A stretch of DNA of 64,000 bases from Xenoacremonium recifei (Eukaryota > Ascomycota > Sordariomycetes > Hypocreales > Nectriaceae), in assembly GCA_012184525.1 (NCBI GenBank), contig WOFQ01000028.1:248001-312000 (forward strand), in the 5' to 3' direction. Of this stretch, positions 44,532-54,760 are shown one piece after another. Below the pieces are notes generated by a model that was not told where the DNA came from, made no database searches, and worked only from the letters and a program-made list of their open reading frames with translations. The first letter of the stretch is position 1; each line of letters starts with the position of its first letter. The translations under genes and the position numbers were made by a program.

Positions 44532-45680
44532 TTACTCTGCTTCCAACGGATATGACTCAGGCGTCAGATTGACTTGCACTCCTCCCCGTTTCAAGTACTT
44601 CGAGTCTGCGAATGGGAGAGGCCACCCTCCTTCTTCCTCTGAGGTTGCTAGCCACAATCTCTGTAGCCAACGTTTCTTGTCTGGATCATTATCATCCTTA
44701 TATGCTGACCGCGCATGGAGATTGTGCGTATTGGTAACAAATTGGACATCTCCTGCTTCGAGGGTCATCTCCAAGGAAAGCCGATGGCACATTTCCTCCA
44801 TTACCGCAATCGCTTCATTTTGGGCGTGTGAATAGTGCGGCAGTCGACCTGTTTCCCAGAATCTCTGGAGGGCGCCAACATAATAAGAGTCCCATTTCAT
44901 GGTGAGCGTGTTCTTGAAGAAATAATACCCCGGAGTGCGCATCCACTCGTTTTCACCCTGGCTTGTCTCGCCTTTGCGGTCATAAAACCAGATGGGCCGA
45001 CACAATTGCTTTAATACATCAGGGCGCTCTCGCCTCAGAGTGTTGAATATGTGGTGACTTGACACAACCTGAGATTCTCCTCCCTCCATCGCCTGATGCA
45101 GACATAGAAGTCCGACAATGTCGCTTTCATCGGTGTGAAAGGTTTGGGCTTTTTGTGTGCGATAGATACGCCCTTCCCCGTTGACCTCCCTGCCTTCCGC
45201 AAGATCCTTAATATGGCCTAAAACATGTCCTTGACCATTCTGGCTCAGCCTGCGGCCTATGTATGATCCAATACCAAGATACGCGATTGAAGACTGGCGA
45301 GTTTTCCATCGCTTGACAGGGAGGCCTCTCAAGACGACAAAACCGATTCCATTTATGAGTTCATCGCGGACCACTCTGAGAGATGCGGAAAATTTCTCCG
45401 ACAGGCGAAATGTGTCGATATCGATCTCCCCTAATTTGAGTCCCTTGGATTCAACATCGTGAACTGCATTCTCAATTTCTTGAACCTCCTCTCTGGAGAA
45501 TAGACGAATCCATCGACTTTCATCTTGCTCTAATTCTTCTTTGGTCCAAACTGTGCGGCCCGTAATAGCTTCTGGCATCGACTCAAAAGGAACGAGCACA
45601 TCGAACTCCGGCTCTCGTTGCCCTGAGCTCAGCCCAATCCCATGGCCCCAAACAGGTTCAGAGAGAGTAACTGCTGTCAT
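44532..45680 (-). CDS. TauD/TfdA-type Fe(II)/2-oxoglutarate dioxygenase
   Basis: This is a single-exon, 382-residue enzyme of the clavaminate-synthase-like fold, hydroxylating or oxidatively cleaving a small substrate with 2-oxoglutarate and O2. Metal ligands are visible: H182 and D184 in FHTDESD, and a distal His near 322 in NTHNLHARSAY, with R324 placed to bind 2-oxoglutarate. GFVVLRGLPV (about residues 113-122) is the conserved strand before the catalytic core. No signal peptide is present, so it is probably cytosolic. It sits between the C6 regulator and the class II aldolase gene, transcribed away from the latter. The substrate is unknown; the neighbouring permease and ureohydrolase suggest an amino- or guanidino-acid. 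Confidence 0.88.
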   Translation of the reverse strand: MTAVTLSEPVWGHGIGLSSGQREPEFDVLVPFESMPEAITGRTVWTKEELEQDESRWIRLFSREEVQEIENAVHDVESKGLKLGEIDIDTFRLSEKFSASLRVVRDELINGIGFVVLRGLPVKRWKTRQSSIAYLGIGSYIGRRLSQNGQGHVLGHIKDLAEGREVNGEGRIYRTQKAQTFHTDESDIVGLLCLHQAMEGGESQVVSSHHIFNTLRRERPDVLKQLCRPIWFYDRKGETSQGENEWMRTPGYYFFKNTLTMKWDSYYVGALQRFWETGRLPHYSHAQNEAIAVMEEMCHRLSLEMTLEAGDVQFVTNTHNLHARSAYKDDNDPDKKRWLQRLWLATSEEEGGWPLPFADSKYLKRGGVQVNLTPESYPLEAE

Positions 45681-46242
45681 TTTTAGCCTGTAACAGATTT
45701 TAAATTAATCAAGAGTCTTTCAAAGTCGAAATGAAATTTTACACCGAATCTCATCTGAACGGTTACGTATTGGACCTGGACCAGGAGATGCAATTTATGG
45801 CCAACTTGTATCCCTACTCTACCCATTATCTCCATCGCCAAATTACTGGAGATGTGATCTCGAAGCAGCACTGCGGCCTCCCGTGGAATGTCCGGAGCTC
45901 GTTGCCCACACGCAATTCACCCCAATCTCAGAAGGGCAACCCTCAGCGAACGAGGCAAGAGACTCCGACGACCCACTTCGAACTCCAAGGAGAGAGATAA
46001 GATCACCGGTACGGAGTACTTGGAACCGTACGGTAATTGCTTTTCGTAAAACCGCCGCTCAGCGAGCCCCACGATCAACAGCATTCGTAGCCTGGGACAG
46101 TACTGTTAGCTACCCTTAGCAAAAGATGCTTGAGTAGATATCAAGGCGGTGCACACAGTGTTTGTGAAAATGTTGCCAACTTCAACTTGCCCTCATTGTT
46201 TTCACGTCTAACGAATTCCTTCTACGAACCAGACACGCCAAG
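45681..46242. promoter_or_regulatory. Divergent promoter, dioxygenase and aldolase
   Basis: This 562-bp stretch lies between the divergent start codons at 45680 and 46243, so the two genes could share control. An in-frame small reading frame inside it has no recognisable content. The last 60 bp before 46243 are pyrimidine-rich. Confidence 0.45.
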
Positions 46243-47273
46243 ATGTCCATTACCACCGTCATAAACACAGAGGCGAGGCCTAATTGTGCTAAATATCTTA
46301 AAAATGATCATCTAGTAGGTAGCAAGAGGCCTCGTGTTGAAGATACCTTTATGGACGGGCTTTCGTGCATCGATGGAACAAAGGCAACTATCGGGCGGGG
46401 AGCCCCGATTGATGGGGTTCCCTCGTTTTCCAACCAGTTGGAAGAACGGAAATACGTTCTTGAACACATGGCAGGAGCATTCAGAGTGATCGCGAGAAAA
46501 GGATATCTCGAAGGTTCGGCTGGCCATATCTCAGTTCGTGACCCAGTAGACCCAGACACCTTCTGGATCAACCCGTAAGTTATAGACAGCTCTTTTGTGA
46601 CCCTGCTAACAGGAAAGATTGGCATATCACTTTGGGTTAATGAAAGCAGACGATATGGTCCAGGTTAACATGAAGGGGGAAATCGTAGGCGGCAATCGGG
46701 TAGGTATTCGGTTGGACACGGCTCCCTTAGAGGCTTTCTAACATAAAACAGGCGTGTATCAATAATGCTGGCTTCAACATCCATTCTGCCATACACGAAG
46801 CTCGCCCTGACATCAATGCCGCTTGTCATTTCCATAGCTTGCACGGAAAGGCATGGTCTTCCTTTGGACGACCCATTGAAATGTTGAACCAGGATGCATG
46901 TACCTTTTACAAGGACCATGCCGTCCATGACACTTTCGGTGGTATTGCATTTGATGCCTCTGAAGGTGAGAGAATCGCGAAAGGTTTGGGAATTAACCGA
47001 TGCGCCATCCTCAAAAATCACGGGTTGCTCACAACAGGGAAGACCGTTGACGAGGCCGCGTTTCTATATACCTTAATGGAAAACTCTTGTAGGATCCAGC
47101 TGCTTGCCGAGGCTGCCGCAGCATCTGGCATTGAGAAGCAGTACTGTCCCGACGAGGAGGCTGAATATACTTATCGGCTGACTACTCCGGAGGCAATGTG
47201 GCTGGAGTTTCAACCGGATTATCAATACGAACTATCGGTGTCCAAGGGAGATTTTCTTTTTCAGGATAACTAG
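46243..47273 (+). CDS. Class II aldolase/adducin-domain protein
   Basis: This is a zinc-dependent aldolase or related decarboxylase of 311 residues. Exons are 46243-46574, 46618-46699 and 46752-47273, with introns of 43 and 52 bp. The domain runs from ERKYVLEHMAGAFRVIARKG to the end. Family landmarks are GSAGHISVRDP, then HSAIHEARPDINAACHFHS, where the HxH pair binds zinc, and LKNHGLLTTGKTVDEA with the third His. The first 65 residues are polar and variable. The enzyme class cleaves hydroxylated keto-acids or sugar phosphates by retro-aldol reaction, which would suit the product of the adjacent hydroxylase. Some fungal members have no proven aldolase activity. Confidence 0.9.
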
Positions 47274-47445
47274 TTCTTTCATAGCATTTATGTCCCAGTC
47301 CACCAGGGCTAAAACCACATGTTTCACGCAGGTTAGAAAGCGGCACGGACTTCTGCAAGTGTTCAATAATAGTTTCAATTATAGACATGATGGAGCGACT
47401 GAAGCAAGCCCCTGATCCACTCGTAGAAGTTCAATTTTGGACAAA

Positions 47446-48471
47446 CTATACATCATGAAGAAAGGACCACTGTTTCACCTTCAAGATGTCGTATACGGCC
47501 TTGATCAGAGGCGTTGACACACCCAATCTTTCGCCAATACGCTGAGTATTCCCTAGTATGGCCTCAATCTCCATTGGTCGACGATTCATCATATCAACCT
47601 GCATGCTTGGCTTCAGTCTGGCCTCCTTGGGTGTAAATGCAATCATCTCATCCTGAATGCCTGGAGGCATTTCATGCCCTGCTTTGCGTGCAACCGCCAC
47701 AACCTCGTCCATAATGGGTCTAATTAGTGTCGTAATGGCTTGCGCTTCTTGTACTGCGCCGGAATCCAGCACGGTAAGAGCGCAGATGCTATTAAAGGAT
47801 GCGTTCCAAAGGAGTTTCCGCCATCTGTACCAGGTGATATTTTCCTTAATGATGCACTTTGCTCCGCCCTGTGAATATAACCTTGCAAACTTTGTGCATG
47901 CTCGTTGCTGCTGTTGCTCTTCTCGACAGGCCTCGGGGAAGCTCCCAACAAACAAGACATCGGGGTCATTGTGAATAATCTTGTTACCAATCTTTTCACA
48001 GCCTATCATGGGTACCCCAGAAATAACGGTATTATGTGGAAATGAGTCAACCAAGTCTTGCTCAATAGCGATCCCATTCTGAACCAGAACGATCGAAGTC
48101 AGACTTGGGGTAACGAGCGGTGAGATGATAGCAGAGAGGGAGTAGACGTCCGGGAGGTTCTTCAAAGCCACGACAACAAAGTCAAAAGGGCCCAGCGGTA
48201 TCGCTTCTTCGGCTGTTTTCGTGACTACTCAAGCAATACTATTAGATAGTGAATAGATTTTGCGTCAAGGTCTCTCACTATGATGGGGTTTCCATCCTTT
48301 GATATTGCCGTGATCCACGCTCTGTATTTGGAAACCATTTTCGACGACAGAGTCGTGATTTGATCGAAGAACTGTAGTCATTGACACTCGCCCTGAGTTT
48401 TGTAGGGTGTAAGCACACATGGTGCCAACTGCACCGCAACCAATTACTACAATCCTGGTCTTTGTTGCCAT
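47446..48471 (-). CDS. Ketopantoate reductase-like dehydrogenase (ApbA/PanE)
   Basis: This is an NADPH-dependent 2-keto-acid reductase of 323 residues. Exons are 48471-48279 and 48224-47446; the intron (GTGAGA donor) has two acceptors three bases apart (GAGTAG), so one Val may be optional. The N-terminus is a Rossmann fold with RIVVIGCGAVGTMCA (GxGxxG). VLVQNGIAIEQDL follows the usual NG motif, and RWRKLLWNASFNSICAL holds the catalytic-type Lys and Asn. The C-terminal helical domain has the PSMQVDMMNRRPMEIEAILG motif. As with many fungal members, the true substrate may be another 2-oxo acid, not ketopantoate. It is convergent with the aldolase gene, 172 bp between stops. Confidence 0.9.
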
Positions 48472-48661
48472 CTTTGCTTTCGTTTATTATGCCGTATGTT
48501 ATAAACTCATGATATGGGTGGGCAAAAGAGCACAATAAATGAGATTTAGATGAGGCCCGATTCGCACCAGGCTTAATGAAGATAAGTTCAATGAAACTGT
48601 CTAGGAAACCAAGAGTCCTTCTGATCAGCCAAACCAGGTAAGAGACTGCGAACCACTAATA

Positions 48662-50314
48662 TTAAAATATATTCCTCAAGCGTCCCACCCAGCTTGTGCT
48701 TGGCTTGTCAGTATCCTCTTCGGCCTCTATTATATCCAACCCCGTGTATAGGTCAACTTGTTGAGACGGAATTGCCCAAGCGTCTTTATGATACACACAT
48801 CGATGAGTCAAATAAATCGCCCCGAATAACGGAAGACCAATGTAAGCCGACATAAAACTAGCAACGGACCACTCTGACGGGAAGAAGACGGTGAAGCCGT
48901 TCAGCAGGCAGAGAATCGAGAAGATAACGAGGGCAATCCATGAACCCATCGGTTGCAATCGAGATCGGGCTGTGAATTTGGAGTCGGGTACCCCTTGAAC
49001 AGAGCATGCTCGTCGAAATCTGATGTAAATAACCGAGCAGCAAATCCAAGAGATAAAGCCGCCTGTGTTCACCAGGTTTAATAGCCAGTTGAATACATCA
49101 GCAGCAGAGGAGTTGATGTTCATGTATGCTAACAGCGAGAAAAGGGAACTCGCGATAACAGCATAAATTGGTACCCCATGCCTAGTGCATCGCTTGAAGA
49201 CTGCTGGGGCTTGGCCTTCCAAGGCTAATGAGTACAATGCGCGACTGGCGAGGTAGAGAAATGAGTTGCCAGAAGACCATGAAGCGGTAATTACAACCGC
49301 GTTGATCACACTGTCAAGGCCACCAATACCTGCGGTCTGGATCCCGACAACCCATGGCGAAGAGCCGGCTCCAGATTTGCCGCTCACGAGAGCCGACGCA
49401 TTAGACGGGCAGATGACGGAGATAGCGATGGTGCCACCAATATAAAACACGACAATACGCCAGAAGAAGTTTCTGGCAACACGTGGCAGGTTTCGTCGCG
49501 GGTTCTGCATTTCACCAGCTGTAGTAACGACCATTTCTGGCGCAAAGGTGAAGGGCAGGACACTGCTGATCAAGGTCGCCAGGCAAGCGATAAATCGTCC
49601 CGTGTCACCGGTCAAGATCAGCGTGTTTGCCGCACCGGGATCTTTCCAGTAATGGAAGCCGAGACGATGGTGATCAGGGCCGCCTCCCCAGAAGAGGATG
49701 AATGCGAGAATCAGAAGGCCAATAATGGTTAAGACTTTGAGACTGGCGAACCAGAATTCGCTTTCGCCATAGAACTTTACTGGCAGCAGATTGAGAACGA
49801 CTACCAGAACCAACATAATGGTGATCCAAACCGCATTGTGGACGTCGGGGTGCCAGTATCCAATGACCAGAGCCGATGCTGTCAGTTCGAAGGGAACGAA
49901 AATGGCGAATGAATAAAAATATAACCAGCCCATCATAAATCCGAGGCTCGATGACACGTAGCGGGTCCCATAATAGTTCATAGTTCCTCCGGGCAGTGGC
50001 AGATGCGTCGATATTTCGATGATAGCCGTCAAGACAAGGTAGACCATAATGGACAAAAAGACATAGCTCCCGACGAGGAAGGCTGGGCCTCCCATTGCCA
50101 AAGTTTGGCCCGAGCTGACAAACAACCCGGTGCCAATGGTGCCTCCCAGAGCAATAAATTGTGCATGGCGTGATGACAAGCCACGCTTTGTTGACGGCTG
50201 TTCTGACGTCTCGACGACTTCCGTGGACTTGACTGATTGGGCCGGCGCGATGGGTTCTGACTTGGCTGCATCGTCGTTGCCGACAGGCTGCCCAAGTTCC
50301 GAAGACTGTATCAT
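48662..50314 (-). CDS. Amino-acid permease (yeast AAT/Gap1-like APC family)
   Basis: This is a proton-coupled plasma-membrane amino-acid importer; single exon, 550 residues, about 12 hydrophobic segments. The N-terminal 45 residues are polar, followed by RGLSSRHAQFIALGGTIGTG, the signature start of the fungal amino-acid permease family. Later motifs include YGESEFWFASLKVL, the GGGPDHHRLGF loop and FAPEMVVTTAGEMQNPRRNLP. The stop codon TAA/TAG region lies 190 bp from the ketopantoate-reductase-like start. It is divergent from the ureohydrolase gene at 50715, sharing a 400-bp upstream region. It probably brings in the substrate of the cluster. A 35-bp piece of this gene recurs at 41405-41439. 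Confidence 0.93.
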   Translation of the reverse strand: MIQSSELGQPVGNDDAAKSEPIAPAQSVKSTEVVETSEQPSTKRGLSSRHAQFIALGGTIGTGLFVSSGQTLAMGGPAFLVGSYVFLSIMVYLVLTAIIEISTHLPLPGGTMNYYGTRYVSSSLGFMMGWLYFYSFAIFVPFELTASALVIGYWHPDVHNAVWITIMLVLVVVLNLLPVKFYGESEFWFASLKVLTIIGLLILAFILFWGGGPDHHRLGFHYWKDPGAANTLILTGDTGRFIACLATLISSVLPFTFAPEMVVTTAGEMQNPRRNLPRVARNFFWRIVVFYIGGTIAISVICPSNASALVSGKSGAGSSPWVVGIQTAGIGGLDSVINAVVITASWSSGNSFLYLASRALYSLALEGQAPAVFKRCTRHGVPIYAVIASSLFSLLAYMNINSSAADVFNWLLNLVNTGGFISWICCSVIYIRFRRACSVQGVPDSKFTARSRLQPMGSWIALVIFSILCLLNGFTVFFPSEWSVASFMSAYIGLPLFGAIYLTHRCVYHKDAWAIPSQQVDLYTGLDIIEAEEDTDKPSTSWVGRLRNIF

Positions 50315-50714
50315 GGCAGATATTCGGCATTCACAAACGTGACAAAGAGCTATTCAACGGACCCTGAGCGCATGATACTAATTGTTCTGTTTTATACGGG
50401 AAATTTCTTGCTCTACAATATTTCTTATCGTGCTGCTTTGGTCACGGCGAGATAGGCTATGACTCTGATGAGACGGCCGGCGACTTGGCGATATACACTG
50501 AGATTCTAAGAGCGGAGACTATGGTGGGCTGTCGGAGTCTCTTTCCTTAAATGCTATCGGACAGGCCGCCGGCCACTCTTTGACGTCAGATAAGCGACGG
50601 ATCCGACAGACGGATGTTGAAGTCCGCGCGACTAACGTGAGTTGGTTTTATATAGTATAGTAGCAGGAGAAGAACCAGGATCAGTACGTAAACCTCCCAA
50701 ATCAGATAAGAGAC
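50315..50714. promoter_or_regulatory. Shared promoter, permease and ureohydrolase
   Basis: This 400-bp stretch lies between divergent start codons at 50314 and 50715. It contains GATA-like and TATA-like words (for example TATATAG near 50650), but no site was assigned with confidence. Confidence 0.45.
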
Positions 50715-52185
50715 ATGATCTGGAGCGTAGCAATAGGCTTGACCACCCTCGCCAGGGTAGCGGCACTGAACCTCGGACCCGGGTACCAGCACCCAATCGA
50801 AGGTAATCCCAGATTCCCGGTTCTTGAGAGCTTGGTCTGATTCTTGTAGATCTCGATAAGGATTTGCCCTTCTCGCAGCCGGTTACCTTCGCGCATCTTG
50901 AATGGCAGAGATGTCTAGCTGCAAGTCATGAATCAGTAAGCGCTTTCACCATCAGCAATAACCCAACTGACAGTAAGTTTAGCCATTAGATATTGCTATT
51001 TTGGGTTTTCCATACGACACGTCAACTTCATACCGTCCAGGCGCACGTTTCGGACCCCGAGGCATCCGTGCTGGTTCGTCGAGAGAGAAGAAAGGCCGCA
51101 GTTACAACACGGTCTGGGGTGTCGATCCCTTTGAACAGGGTCTACAAATTGTTTGTCGCTCTTCAATTCAATATCGGTTTCCAGTCCAACTGACACAGCA
51201 AGATCGATTGCGGGGATGTTCCAATAACACCTTTCGACGCCGCCCACGCATTCAAGCAGATGGAGCAGGCCTACCGACAGGTCCTTTACCATCCCACTTC
51301 ATCAGACAGTAAGACTAAAGACGCCGCCCTTCTTCTTTCTAGTACTCTAGCTAATCTGTCTAGACAAATGGGAACACCCGCGGATCATTAGTCTTGGCGG
51401 CGATCATTCCATCGTGCTCCCCATCCTTCGATCGTTGAAGACTGTCTATGGGCCGGTATCCGTAATCCATCTCGACTCGCACTTGGACACGTGAGTTAAG
51501 ACATTTGTTAGTGACTTACAATTCTAACTAGCATTATTAGCTGGGACCCCTATGAAGGGTACACTGGAATTGCCTCGAATCAATCCGCTATCACTCATGG
51601 GACCTTTTTCTGGCATGCAAGCCGCGAGGGATGCATCAGCAAGGGAACAAGCGTACATGGAGGTCTGCGAACCAAACTCTTTGTGAGTGGCTCTAGCAAT
51701 ATCAATGCTGGTACTTGCTAAGAAGATTAGAGTCCCAAAGACTACGAGATTGACCGTGATGTCGTGGGATTCACTCTCATTGAGGCACACGAGATCGACG
51801 ACATTGGGATGGATGCAATCGTCAAGAAAGTGCGAAAAGTGGTCGGAAACACTGCGGTCTATCTGTCCATAGACATAGATGGTAAGTAGCCTTGATTCAC
51901 TAGAAACTACGACGAGTACTGACTCTCAAAGTTCTCGATCCAAGTATTGCCCCGGCTACTGGAACGCCCGAGTCCGGCGGTTGGACTTCTCGAGAACTGA
52001 AGAGGTTTTTGAAGGGAATGGAGGGTCTCAATCTGATTGGAGCTGATATCGTTGAGGTCAGCCCGCCATACGATTCAACGGCGGAGACAACCTCGGTCGT
52101 TGCGGCTGATTTGATCATCGACATTCTTGCTGGAATGGTGACCAAGAGTGAGTTCAAGAGAGATGATGTGAAGGACGAGCTTTAG
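50715..52185 (+). CDS. Secreted agmatinase-type ureohydrolase
   Basis: This Mn-dependent enzyme hydrolyses a guanidino compound to an amine plus urea; 373 residues. Eight exons: 50715-50802, 50850-50935, 50983-51150, 51203-51308, 51364-51490, 51541-51682, 51731-51881, 51932-52185, with introns of 47-55 bp. The first exon encodes MIWSVAIGLTTLARVAALNL, a likely signal peptide, followed by DLPFSQPVTFAHL, the usual start of fungal agmatinases. Metal ligands are in SLGGDHSIV, LDSHLDTW and SIDIDVLDP; GTPESGGW follows. FGPRGIRAG is the family's N-terminal signature. The unspliced frame is closed in several places, so earlier short frames are only fragments. The enzyme class covers agmatine, guanidinobutyrate and related substrates. 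It lies next to the permease and could act outside the cell or in the secretory path. Confidence 0.9.
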
Positions 52186-52508
52186 ACTAGGCTTAAGTTT
52201 TGCTCTTATCTTGTACGTAGATCTCGATCCCAGACGTAAAACGAGCTCAGAGAGCTTCAAGACAGCAAGGATAGAGTATTAGGAGTCCTTCCGTCAACGC
52301 GGGCTTCTCTTGCCAGGATAGGCTGTAGGACTCCTCAAATAGGGCTACTACCTGTGTTTTAAGAAGCAAACGAAAATGGGCGTCCTATCAATGTCAAAGT
52401 TGCATAAGCTACCGGAGAGCGAAAGCTATAAAATTGAAAATGCACCACAGGTTTGGAAATTCCACGTAAGGACTTCTGGAATTAAGACGTCAACGAGGTG
52501 TTTGGACC
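52186..52508. other. Convergent 3' region, no gene seen
   Basis: This lies between the stop codons of the ureohydrolase and the GST-like gene. No coding signal was recognised. Confidence 0.5.
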
Positions 52509-53418
52509 TCAAAGAGTCATCATATCCTGCATATCTTCGACAGGCCCCATGGAGGGATCATGTCTTGTCGGCCGGCCATGCATGACCTTTTCCCATGTCG
52601 GGCTCTCTGCCTGAACCTTGGCCCAGTCCTGGAGCTCCTGCGGGACTAACTTGGCGTTGCCAACCTCGACACAACGTAGCACCAGCGGTAACAGATGGCT
52701 GTCCAGTGCAGTTGGCCCAACTTTATTACCAAAGGTCCAATCGGCCGCGTTAGACGCGCCATTCCTCTTACGATGCTCTGCAACCTCCTCGAAGATAGTC
52801 TGCAAATCTGCGCATGCTTTCGCCACGACGTCCGGCTGGAAAGCTACGGCGTTGTTCTTATTGTGGCTATATGAAGGAGTCAGAAGGGGAGATTATGGGA
52901 GACCACAATGGGTAGACAGCGGGTTCGACATACAAGTCTAGCTTTACTTGTAGGGCCTTGCGGTATTCTGGACTAAGGTCGGGTCGTTTGAGCATTTCCT
53001 CCACCGGTGACGGGTTATGCTTCATCATCTCTGGGGTTGCTTTCTTGTTGTTGAAGGACAGCCCATAGATAGAGTGAAATCTCTCCAAAAGATCCCTGAT
53101 CACAGCTTCGTGTTCGGCCGGCAGCATCGCTGGGTAGTGCTTTTCAGCCAGGTGGATGGTGATTGAGTGGCTGTCTGTGAGTGGCTGCTCAAGAACATTG
53201 CCGCTCATGGCAGGAACTTGACCTTTAGGATTCACCTTCAGGTACTCTTCCGTAAGATTCTCGTTCTTTCCGTGATTGACGAACTGAAGAGTGAGTTTCT
53301 TGGGGGGCTTGGCATTTTGTGTGGTAGGCCCAAGAACAACTGTGTGGCGAGCCATCATAGAGTAAAGGGAGAATGGAGACGAGTAGAGCGTGTACTCAGC
53401 ATTTTCAAGGTCGGCCAT
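52509..53418 (-). CDS. Glutathione S-transferase-like protein
   Basis: The product is 280 residues from exons 53418-52934 and 52866-52509, joined across a 67-bp intron (GTATGT donor, ATATAG acceptor). The N-terminal thioredoxin-like half reads YTLYSSPFSLYSMMARHTVVL, then the short strand LTLQFVNHGK, and VNPKGQVPAMSG with the cis-Pro of the GSH-binding site, then LTDSHSITIHLAEKH, with the Ser of the E/D-S motif. The helical second half includes FHSIYGLSFNNKK and the conserved-type segment GPTALDSHLLPLVLRCVE. It may conjugate glutathione to an electrophile or isomerise a metabolite. It is the outermost gene of the cluster and may be unrelated to it. Confidence 0.85.
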
Positions 53419-54760
53419 GTTGTCTTAATCCGGACTACTTAGGCCCCGCGCGTATTGGCAAGGAGAGATAGCAAAAAGGTAGCCGAAAAACAGCACAAAG
53501 GGAATAGAATCAAGCGGGAGTGGTTGTTGAGACCAAGAATGAGTGCGATATCGCTGTTTGAGTTGTTTTTGAGGGGTAATACGGCAAGTAGGATCCAATT
53601 CAGTCACCTGATCCCTAAGAAGTCTACCTTTTAGATGCGCCCTGCGCTTGTCATTCACCATAGCGCCAATCGAACTGCGGGGAAAGCCCGCGCAAAATCG
53701 AATCAGCGCTATTGCACTCGGTGTTTTTGCTCGCGGTGTTCAACGATAAGCATCATTCGCAATTAATCACTTCAAATCCTGCCATTTTATTATATTATTT
53801 ACTTTGGACTCTAGTCATTCGGTTTTTTCCCCCGAATCTCAATGCCTCTCTAAGTCCTCTTGCGATGTACCCCTTGAGGAACAGACGGTTCGCCGCTCAA
53901 AGACAACTTATGCCGCAACCACACCAAATGACCTTGCGCATCTCAACATCATCCAACATCAACATTCGCATAATGCATGGCTTTGATCCCAAGCATCTTC
54001 AAAAGGGCAACTTAGTATGTCTAATGAATATTTATTTTTAGAGCCGCTTCAAAAGTGGCTTTGTCACCGGTGTGTCGCCACCATAAACAGCCACCGCTGA
54101 ATTGCTTTCTCTTTAACGTTAAGATCTTCTTTAAAGCGGAGGGCGGCTTTAGGTCTGACGAATGAATTCTTTCCGCTCGACATTCTTCTTAGCATGCCTA
54201 GAGCGAGAGACATCATTCAGAATCTTACTAAGGATCTTAATCTCACTATCTCGTACAAGAATGAATACATGTCCAATCATCTCGCCGTTGACCAGGAACG
54301 AATGTTGCACACAGCCCCCTCCTTATCGCCCTTCCAAAAAGGGATCTACCTACTAGATCCCAGAGGATCAATCAAGATGACTTAAGCTTATATCAATCAA
54401 AGTCGAGTGGTCTTATTCCAGCGGCAAAGTTCCGCAGCTGCCAGGTACCCGTCTGAGGAGGCTAATCGTGATTTGCTCTGGATCCTTCCTCTAAGGAGGA
54501 GTCGCCTCTGGACCGAGGAAACTTCCAGACCACCTATCATCTCCAGGAGAATATTGCGGTCTTATAAAATTGATCCTATTCAATGGTTTTATTGAATAAT
54601 CATCGGACCGATTCTAATCAAATGTGATCGAAAACTCAGCCATTGCTCGCCACTCAGCCAGTATTAGCATGAAAACAAGTATTAATACCCTTGGAGATGC
54701 CTCTTATACATCCCAGACAGATTAACTTTCCATGCCTTTTACTTAACGCTTCAGAGTCTC
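53419..54760. other. Intergenic, no gene recognised
   Basis: This is an AT-rich stretch between divergent genes. A plus-strand frame near 54194-54385 and its neighbours have a coding-like feel but no start, splice or family logic was found. It could be a decayed element. Confidence 0.4.

Noticed and set aside
49674..50330. 218-codon alternate frame inside the amino-acid permease
   Set aside because: It is an alternate frame of the same exon with poor composition.
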